Made by a program: the position numbers and the translations under genes. DNA of 64,000 nt from Culex pipiens pallens. Its lineage: Eukaryota > Arthropoda > Insecta > Diptera > Culicidae. Location: positions 98,067,004-98,131,003 of the forward strand of contig NC_068938.1 of the NCBI RefSeq assembly GCF_016801865.2. Direction: 5' to 3'. Under the pieces are notes generated by a model that did not search any database, was not told where the DNA came from, and was given only the letters and a program-made list of their open reading frames with translations. Every line of letters begins with the position of its first letter. Within the stretch, counting starts at the first letter, position 1. Below are positions 56,044-64,000 of the stretch, one piece after another.

Positions 56044-57230
56044 CCCAAGTAACCACAAACATTAAATCAAAACCCTAAATTCACTCTAACTAAGCATTTC
56101 CGATGCTACGTCACTTTATATAAGCTTTGTAGATGCTTCAAAACATTTATAGCTTGAAACATTATTGCTTACTGTATTTAATCATGTAGAATAGTCAATT
56201 AGAGCTTTGAAGCAATAATTATAAAATGTTTCAAAGCTTTATAGGAAAGCTTTTTATCTCACTATAGAGTAATTCTTTAATGTGCCATAACTCTAAATCA
56301 ACATCTAGAAATGCTTCGAAACTTTGACATTTCTTTAAATGTTTCAAACCATTAAATCAACATTAGTAGAAGCAATTAAAGTTTTGCGGATGCATTGCAA
56401 AACGTAAACAACTTCAGACGAAAAGTTCATTCTGCAGCAAATACTAGTGCAAATAATCGGTGGTATGTAAATCCTTATTATTTATCCTGCTTCCACAAAT
56501 ATTGATTGGATTTCATGTTTTTACAGTGAAGAAAAACTTCGGCATCTTTGTCAAAAGTACGAACATCTTCAGCAACAGACAAGGATTGTTGCTGCCGTGG
56601 CTTGTCAATCGAGAATTATCCCGTAACCAGGTTTTCTCCCCCAGCTGAGGCATGCAGAAGTGATATTTCAGTATTTAGTCGGTGTAAGTGTTTGTTCCAG
56701 TCTTGATATTTCAATTAAAGTGATTACAGAAAGAATGTTGGCAAATCATTGCACCCGTTTTTTACTTCATTTACTTGAATGACACAAGAAAGACTCCTTC
56801 GACAATTATCTTCTCTAGAAAGCATATTTTCAGACAGAGGAAACGGATGGCGCGCATGTTTTCAGCTGGGACTATCAATTAAATGACACTTGGATTCTCC
56901 AAACTGGTGTAATGTATCAAAAAAGATGGGAGGGAAAAGCTTTCCAAAGAAAAACGTGAAAGAGGGAGAGAGAGAGGGCTTGGTACTGGGGAAAGCTTTT
57001 TGCTGTCAGCGCCGAAGTGTCGGTAAAGTAGTTTGGTTTTTGTTTTTCTGGAGCAAAACTCTATATCAACATTTTCAAAGTTACTGTATATCAACTGTTA
57101 ACGTCGCCACTTTTAGCTTTAATCTCACTCTACAAGAGAATATAGAGTTGTGTGACATTAAATAGCTTACTTTATATTTTGATATAGAGTTGAATTAAAG
57201 TTATTTTTTAGTGTCCCGTGGTTACTTGGG
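56044..57230. mobile_element. TIR element with CCCAAGTAACCAC ends, 1.19 kb
   Basis: CCCAAGTAACCAC at 56044 and GTGGTTACTTGGG ending at 57230 are perfect 13-bp TIRs flanked by TA. The inside is AT-rich with repeated short phrases such as AAAGCTTTATAG; no transposase. Possibly the same family as 27874-29461. Confidence 0.7.
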
Positions 57231-58719
57231 TAAATTCAAAAAGTCCCACTGTTCCAGAAACAACGCCATCGATTGGAGGAAATTAATATTGCAATCCCAA
57301 AGTGAAGAGGTGACACCCATCAGTAGCATCGAAACAGGTATTGGGGGTGAGGAGGCACATTATCCTGACTTTTGAAAGGACTGGCTTTGGAGGGGGTCGG
57401 GTGGAAGGGTATCGAATTACGCGCAACTGAAATGAATACAAATTATGAGCCGTGGTTATTTTCACCCTGGATCGACCCTGTGGAAGCCAGAAAACCAGCG
57501 ACGACCTCCATCACTTCCGATGAGTGATGAGGCTGGGTGTTATTGAGCAACATTGTTTACGATTTGGTAAATTGTTGACGAACTGGGGTTCAATATAATT
57601 GGAAACCATCCGACACCAGGGCTTGTTATTGTTTTGGCCCTTGTTGATTTTAAATCAATCATAATTTATATTGCCCCCTCGCGGGTGTGAATTTATTTTT
57701 TACATTTGTCAAGCCACTGTGGATGCTAGGGCAAAATGCAATAAAAATCTAATTAAAAGAGCATGTCTGCCAGAGTTTAACCCTTTAACCACTCAATTGC
57801 AACTAATTACTAAAATTTCTTTCGTGTCCTTCTCGAAGAATTCCAAGAATTTTATTTCTTTTGCTTGCATTGTCCAACTCCAATCCTCTCCAAAGTACCA
57901 ACACACTTTTGCTGAGCAATCCCCAAAAGGTGTCAGAACTCTTGCTGCCTCCATTGCTCGACACTATAAATTATCATTTAAATCACTCGGAAATTTATCT
58001 AGCCGCTTCCTTCCAAGAGGCGCATCCACTCCATTTTAATTCCAGCAGTCGTAATCCTGGGGCTTTCCGGTAAAACGAGAAAGAATAATCCAAATCCTTT
58101 GAAAACTTGAGCAGTGGGAGGTCAAGCAAAAGGATACTAATTTCTGAGCGCCCCCTTCAGGCGGCATGACATTCAACCTGGCCAAAGATTCTTCCCAGAA
58201 AAACCCCAACCCAGAAGTAGGGGGGAGGAGAAATCCCATTCTCATGCAAAATAATAAATTATAGCTGATGCTGCTGCTGGTGTACAATTAATTTAATATC
58301 CAACGCAATGGTTTGTGAACCCCTTTTGCCTTGACGTTCTAAGCCACGGCCCCCGGTATGGTTCCACCGTAGACAACCACCAAGATCCGTGAACAGTACA
58401 AATTGTATCTGAGCCTGCGAGTACCTGACAGAGAGTACCTTTTTCCTGGGGAAGATGCTCGAGGGCAACTTTTCCAAGATAATGCTGAACCAATTGTGAA
58501 TTATTTTCGTATTAACATCATTCTTTTGCACGAGTCGTATAATTTATAAGCGCGAACCGGCGAGGTGAACTATACTTCTGCAAGGATCTGCCAGTTTTTG
58601 ATGGAATATGGAAGGGGGAGGGGCGGGGGAGACTTGTCTTCCGCATAGTCTTACTTACTGCAAGGGTGTACGGAAGTTGGGTAAAATGGACATCGAAAGA
58701 ATAAATTCCTATTTTTTTT
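57231..58719. other. Apparently single-copy stretch, no supported gene
   Basis: Balanced composition, few repeats, short frames on both strands. Could be regulatory or hold untranslated sequence; I see no decisive signal. Confidence 0.4.
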
Positions 58720-60090
58720 TTGTATTTTTGTATTTTTGTATTTTTGTATTTTTGTATTTTTGTATTTTTGTATTTTTGTATTTTTGTATTTTTGTATTTT
58801 TGTATTTTTGTATTTTTGTATTTTTGTATTTTTGTATTTTTGTATTTTTGTATTTTTGTATTTTTGTATTTTTGTATTTTTGTATTTTTGTATTTTTGTA
58901 TTTTTGTATTTTTGTATTTTTGTATTTTTGTATTTTTGTATTTTTGTATTTTTGTATTTTTGTATTTTTGTATTTTTGTATTTTTGTATTTTTGTATTTT
59001 TGTATTTTTGTATTTTTGTATTTTTGTATTTTTGTATTTTTGTATTTTTGTATTTTTTGTATTTTTGTATTTTTGTATTTTTGTATTTTTGTATTTTTGT
59101 ATTTTTGTATTTTTGTATTTTTGTATTTTTGTATTTTTGTATTTTTGTATTTTTGTATTTTTGTATTTTTGTATTTTTGTATTTTTGTATTTTTGTATTT
59201 TTGTATTTTTGTATTTTTGTATTTTTGTATTTTTGTATTTTTGTATTTTGTATTTTTGTATTTTTGTATTTTTGTATTTTTGTATTTTTGTATTTTTGTA
59301 TTTTTGTATTTTTGTATTTTTGTATTTTTGTATTTTTGTATTTTTGTATTTTGTATTTTGTATTTTTGTATTTTTGTATTTTTGTATTTTTGTATTTTTG
59401 TATTTTTGTATTTTTGTATTTTTGTATTTTTGTATTTTTGTATTTTTGTATTTTTGTTTTTTTTTATTTTTGTATTTTTGTATTTTTGTATTTTTGTATT
59501 TTTGTATTTTTGTATTTTTGTATTTTTGTATTTTTGTATTTTTGTATTTTTGTATTTTTGTATTTTTGTATTTTTGTATTTTTGTATTTTTGTATTTTTG
59601 TATTTTTGTATTTTTGTATTTTTGTATTTTTGTATTTTTGTATTTTTGTATTTTTGTATTTTTGTATTTTTGTATTTTTGTATTTTTGTATTTTGTATTT
59701 TTGTATTTTTGTATTTTTGTATTTTTGTATTTTTGTATTTTTGTATTTTTGTATTTTTGTATTTTTGTATTTTTGTATTTTTGTATTTTGTATTTTTGTA
59801 TTTTTGTATTTTTGTATTTTTGTATTTTTGTATTTTTGTATTTTTGTATTTTTGTATTTTTGTATTTTTGTATTTTTGTATTTTTGTATTTTTGTATTTT
59901 TGTATTTTTGTATTTTTGTATTTTTGTATTTTTGTATTTTTGTATTTTTGTATTTTTGTATTTTTGTATTTTTGTATTTTTGTATTTTTGTATTTTTGTA
60001 TTTTTGTATTTTTGTATTTTTGTATTTTTGTATTTTTGTATTTTTGTATTTTTGTATTTTTGTATTTTTGTATTTTTGTATTTTTGTATT
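58720..60090 (+). repeat. Minisatellite-length array of the 8-bp unit TATTTTTG
   Basis: About 1.37 kb, near 170 units, mostly perfect. Variants are 7-bp units TATTTTG (near 59247, 59350, 59690 and 59785), one 9-bp unit (near 59052) and one TTTTTTTTT interruption (near 59457). No unit contains a stop in any frame on either strand, so very long artificial frames result (see rejected items). Neither flank shows terminal repeats. Confidence 0.95.
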
Positions 60091-62439
60091 GAATGCAATG
60101 AACAAAATATTTTAGTTTTTGCTGTTTGGTTTTATGTTTTCAAAAATAAATTATATATACCCCAATTACCCCGCACTGTTCCAGTACGCAAATCTCCTTC
60201 CTTCCTGCGACAAAACTCTTTCCGGTGGGCGGCATCTTCTAACAATAAGGCAGCCCCAGCATCCAACATCGCACGAACCCAAGAGTTATGCCTCAGAGAT
60301 GAATTCAAGCTGTACGCCAAATGGAAAATGATACAAGATTATAACGCAGCAGTAGCAGCATCACAACAAGGAACGGAAATTTCATGAAGTATGAAAACTT
60401 TTGCTTACTTATTATTGCCTCAAAGTTTTTCCCAGCCTCCTCATCTCCTCCTCTCAAGACAAGAGGGGGGTCATGCGCCACTTTTCCATTATCATCAGCA
60501 TCATGCTGTTGCGTTTTCCATACAACAAGAACTAAGAGAAAAGGGATGTTGTTCAGGAAGAGTTGCTTTTTCATCTTCCGGGGGCGAGGCTGCAGAACTT
60601 CGGTCGGAGTTTACTCCCACTTGTTAAAATTATCGTCAAGATAACGCAATTGTTGAGCACGTACACTTTTGCAGAGAGGACGGGGAGGCATTAATGTAAA
60701 TTTGAAGAAAATGAAGACGTTTTCTAGGAAGGGAACAAGTCCCGCGGGGGCTGGGGAAACAATGATCTGGTTGTGGCCAACCAACTTTGCTCCCCTGGAG
60801 AGCCCTCGAGGGTTGGAGACAGTTTAAAAGTGTAATCACTTCCGGCTTCTGGATTCGTTTGAGCTGAGATGAAACCCCCATGGCCAGAACCGGTTTAAGT
60901 TCTGGTTCCAAGAAAAGTCCTGGAGCAAGGAGCGTTGATTAGCCGTTCAAGGTGTGTCTGGAGTGTCGTGAAGGGTGGCAAAGTTTTCAAAGGCTTTTTA
61001 ATGGTCTTTGAAAACTTTGTACATCTTGTTTCAAATCTGCGAGGAAATAGAAAGATTGTCATGTTGTCGTTGATTTGGTGTCTGAAGTGAAATATCTAAT
61101 TTCTGATGCTACGCATTTTTTTATTCGTTTTGTTTTTTTCTATTATAAACTAGTCAAAACAGCAAATTAAGTTTCGCAACGATACTCACGCAAAATTCTC
61201 AAGTAAAATTTGTCGCACCCTCATCCGTTGTCTAAACTGTCTCGATTTTCAATTGCTTGATCTAAAATCATTGCCTCCCCTCGGGTTATCCAATAGAAAG
61301 TTGAGCGAGGTGGTTCCTGCCGAAAATTGGGTGCAAATTGAGTTTACTGCAGAACGGAAATTGAATTTGTCATCGAGTCGCGAGACATGTTCCGAATCAA
61401 AAGTCTCCGCTGCTGGTGGGTTGATCTGCATAGACCCACTTTTGGAGGGATTTTCGTTTTTTGGTAACTGGAGCTCGAGACTTGCTGATAACATAATTTC
61501 AGTGGATTTTCCGTGCTGTCCATGCAAATTAGCAGTCTACCTTGGGGTGTTTGCCACTAGTGATTTGCTAAGACAAGATAAAATTGGTGTTTTTAAGATG
61601 GCTAGCATGGTAGAACAGCATCCGAACTCCTTAGGGACCAATCACACTGGGAAGTCCTGGAAAGCATCGATAAATTATCTAGTCTAATGATTAAAGCATT
61701 ACCCAATCGACGTGTTCTACTAGTGTACGGCTAGCCCCAACAACAACAGGTGGCAATAAATTTCCAACTTAATGGTAAACTGTTAATAGAAGATGGCACT
61801 CTTTGAGGAGAGCGGCATAGTTGAGGAACAGATGCTGACAAGTCACGGCAGAAGCTTTTTTTTTCTAAAAGAGAGTTGAACGCTGTGATAAAAATGATCT
61901 AGATTAAGACTAACACGGTTAGATGTTTGGTTTTAAGAAAAATGTAGATTTTTTGCCTCATCTCATGAATGTTCAAAATTAAAATAATTGCCATTTTTTC
62001 AATTTACAGTCTATAATTTACGTCAAACATTGTTCAAAATTGACCACAAAGGATTTGAAATGAACTTTACTTTGCTTCCATTCTTAACAGAAAGATCTTG
62101 ACAGTTCGTAGTTGATCCATGATAAATTTTTGCCATGTCAATTTAGATTTTTTTTGCAAATTTCAGAGACAGCATAAATAATGACTAAAACGTGTTTTTT
62201 TATGAAGTTCATTAAACTGGATTAACCGCTTAAGGTAACCAACAAGATAACCGCTCTTCCTTAGTGAATTCCCGAGATCTCGGGATATTTTTTAAGTGGC
62301 CAAATATTCACCATGTTTTAATACATTTCCTAAGCTTTTGAAGCAAATTTCGTTATGGTCTTATCAACTGGTGATAATTTAAAGTTGAATATGAACAGGG
62401 GCAGCAGATTTAAGAGCGAGTTTTTCACCAATGTGTAAC
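60091..62439. other. Apparently single-copy stretch, no supported gene
   Basis: 60150-61700 is of balanced composition with overlapping frames on both strands and no domain. Further on it turns AT-rich. TCCCGAGATCTCGGGA at 62270-62285 is a perfect 16-bp palindrome, reminiscent of the one at 16826. Confidence 0.4.
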
Positions 62440-63175
62440 AGGTCGTATCGAGGTGCTCCGATTTGGATGAAACTTTCAGCGTTTGTTTGTCTATACATGA
62501 GATGAACTCATGCCAAATATGAGCCCTCTACGACAAAGGAAAGTGGTGTAAAACGGGCTTTGAAGTTTGAGGTCGAAAAAACATAAAAAATCTTTGAAGA
62601 AATATTTTAATTCATTCTAAATGGCAATTTTTCCAATCGAATTTACAACTCCAATACTTCTAACTTAAGTGAAATTGTCCGAGGATTCCGAATATGTCAA
62701 AATTGAGACCAAAAAGTGCCGTCTTCTTGGCCTACAGGGGAAAAACTAACGTTGTAAAATGTTTGTTATAGAAAAACCTAAAAACTATGAGAAAAACTGC
62801 CATTGGCCAAAAAGTAGGCTTATAGTCCATGAAATTACCTATCTTTTGACCTATGGGAGTATGGGTGTTGGAGGCTGTTGGAAAAAGATATTACGGTTTT
62901 AAAAAAATCAATTTTTGACAGTAATTTGCAAAAGCTAAGAGAAAAAGTCAAACCAATCCTGGATGTCTATGGCACATTTTAAAGGGCTTCAAAAGACCTT
63001 ACGAATGCATCTAAGAGAGTTGGAATTGAGAAATTTTACGGAAATGCGAGCAATTTTAGGATTTTTTATGTTTTTTCGACCTCAAACTTCAAAGCCTGTT
63101 TTACCCCACTTCCCTTTGTCGTAGAGGGCTCATATTTGGCATCCATATCCAAATCGGAGCACCTCGATACGACCT
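62440..63175. mobile_element. Foldback element with AGGTCGTATCGAGGTGC ends
   Basis: AGGTCGTATCGAGGTGCTCC at 62440 and its inverse ending at 63175. The arms extend about 150 bp (CTCTACGACAAAGGAAAGTG and TTTGAAGTTTGAGGTCG have inverse partners near 63110 and 63080). No coding content. The arm contains CCGATTTGGATGAAACTTT, a core shared with three other foldbacks here. Confidence 0.8.
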
Positions 63176-63326
63176 CTAGAACAAACCGAGCAATATTTAC
63201 AAATACTGCCTCTTGAAATAGCTTTAATCTCTTGAAAATTGAACATTTGTTTGTACTTTGTTGCGCTTCAGATTTGAAATCAACCAGATTACCACTGGAA
63301 CGCCCAACGCATGTCCAACTTACACG

Positions 63327-63757
63327 GACGCCCAAGCCTCCCAAAAAAGGTGGAATGGTAACTTCAACTCGCTGGTTCTCGGGCATTACTCAACCAATTG
63401 GGACGATTCTTGTTTCCAGTGATTTGTTAGGATGTCTAGATGATTCTAGAACTTTGCAGATCTTAATTTGATCAAATCTGTAATTTTTGCGACCAAAAAC
63501 ATCGTTCCACCTTTTTTAAAAAGACTGCCTCCGCGGAATTTTCGGCGAATTTTTTTTTACACGCGAAAAAAAAGTTGGAACGATGTTTTTGATCGCAAAA
63601 ATTACAGATTTGATCAAATTAAGTTCTGCAAAGTTCTAGAATCATCAAGACATCCTAACAAATCACTGGAAAGAAGAATCATCTTGATTGGTTGAGTTAT
63701 GCCCGAGAATCATTGAGTTGAAGTTACCGTTCCAACTTTTTTGGAGCCTTGGGCGTT
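63327..63757. mobile_element. 431-bp hairpin element
   Basis: ACGCCCAAGCCTCCCAAAAA at the left and its inverse near 63735-63757. The arms of about 190 bp pair through GGTAACTTCAACTC, TGATTTGTTAGGATGTC and AAACATCGTTCCA, meeting near 63525-63560. No coding content. Confidence 0.8.
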
Positions 63758-63924
63758 GGAATGTTAAGTAAACTTCTCATTAATAATATATTTGTGTTAT
63801 TTTTTTTTAATGTGGCTAGAAAAATGTATTTTTAATACTTCATAAAATCTGAAAACTACTTCAACAAAGAAAATTACATCTAGTCAATATTAAAATTTAC
63901 GAGTTAAATTTGTTTTTTTTTTAA

Positions 63925-64000
63925 AGAGCGTACGGTATGTTTACGCATCCTTCTCCCCTGTAGATTATGTGAAATGTGATCCGTTCACAGAATGCTCCTT
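63925..64000 (+). mobile_element. Edge of a non-LTR-tail repeat (same family as 12820-13693)
   Basis: TACGGTATGTTTACGCATCC and GTGAAATGTGATCCGTTCAC match the reverse strand of 13015-13075 closely. The window ends inside it, so its length is unknown. Confidence 0.65.

Noticed and set aside
58518..60387. Several very long frames (200 to 555 codons) on both strands across the TATTTTTG array
   Set aside because: They arise because the 8-bp unit has no stop in any frame. The predicted peptides are pure repeats (YFCIFVFL or KYKNTKIQ types) and have no start or splice support.
61253..61687. A 144-codon plus-strand frame overlapping a 92-codon minus-strand frame
   Set aside because: No recognisable domain, no clear start context, and similar open frames on both strands in ordinary sequence. 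Length alone is weak evidence.

Overview
The window looks like nuclear DNA of a mosquito (Culicidae), most likely Culex. This rests on a Jockey-clade (Juan-like) non-LTR retrotransposon, a dense population of small TIR and foldback DNA elements of a kind I associate with Culex, tRNA-derived SINEs, and one host exon with a consensus intron end. The species call is inference. The sequence is AT-rich, intron or intergenic in character, and mostly transposon debris. Nothing bacterial, viral or CRISPR-like is present.

Host content is small. The one host gene I recognise is on the + strand: the last coding exon (22373-22566) of a senseless/Gfi-1 type zinc-finger transcription factor. It has a TACTAAC branch-point match, a pyrimidine tract and an AG acceptor, and is followed by a 3' UTR with AATAAA at 23204. 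The zinc-finger frame stops at TAA (22564-22566) but stays open for 52 more GC-rich, coding-like codons to a TGA at 22723-22725. This may be stop-codon readthrough or a recent nonsense change. No upstream exon of the gene was recognised in 1-22372, so that stretch may be one long intron or exons may lie outside. A second possible gene or transposon-protein fragment of 107 aa lies at 25253-25576.

Retroelements: two nearly identical Jockey-clade elements lie 38,345 bp apart in the same orientation. Copy 1 (1-3326) is cut by the window edge. Copy 2 (37137-41645) is full length with a 17-bp target-site duplication (TSD); its ORF2 is intact and its ORF1 is frameshifted. Also present are a 5'-truncated minus-strand non-LTR tail with a 19-bp TSD (12820-13693), the edge of a related copy (from 63925), a possible poly(A) retrocopy (8814-9795), and SINE candidates at 8480-8600, 21495-21900 and 44953-45206.

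DNA elements: long hairpin (foldback) elements recur. One family with GAGCA...TGCTC ends has four copies (15590, 34850, 41664, 49422). A 1.9-kb element at 32287-34192 has arms of about 780 bp and a 9-bp TSD. There are TA-flanked MITEs, a hAT-type MITE with an 8-bp TSD (29716-30154), and a nest of elements at 26.1-27.85 kb at least four levels deep. A tandem duplication of about 789 bp (50820-52393) and a 1.37-kb array of an 8-bp TATTTTTG unit (58720-60090) complete the picture. Stretches that appear single-copy (about 9.8-12.7, 17.9-19.8, 30.2-32.3, 45.2-46.5, 57.2-58.7 and 60.1-62.4 kb) hold no gene I can support.
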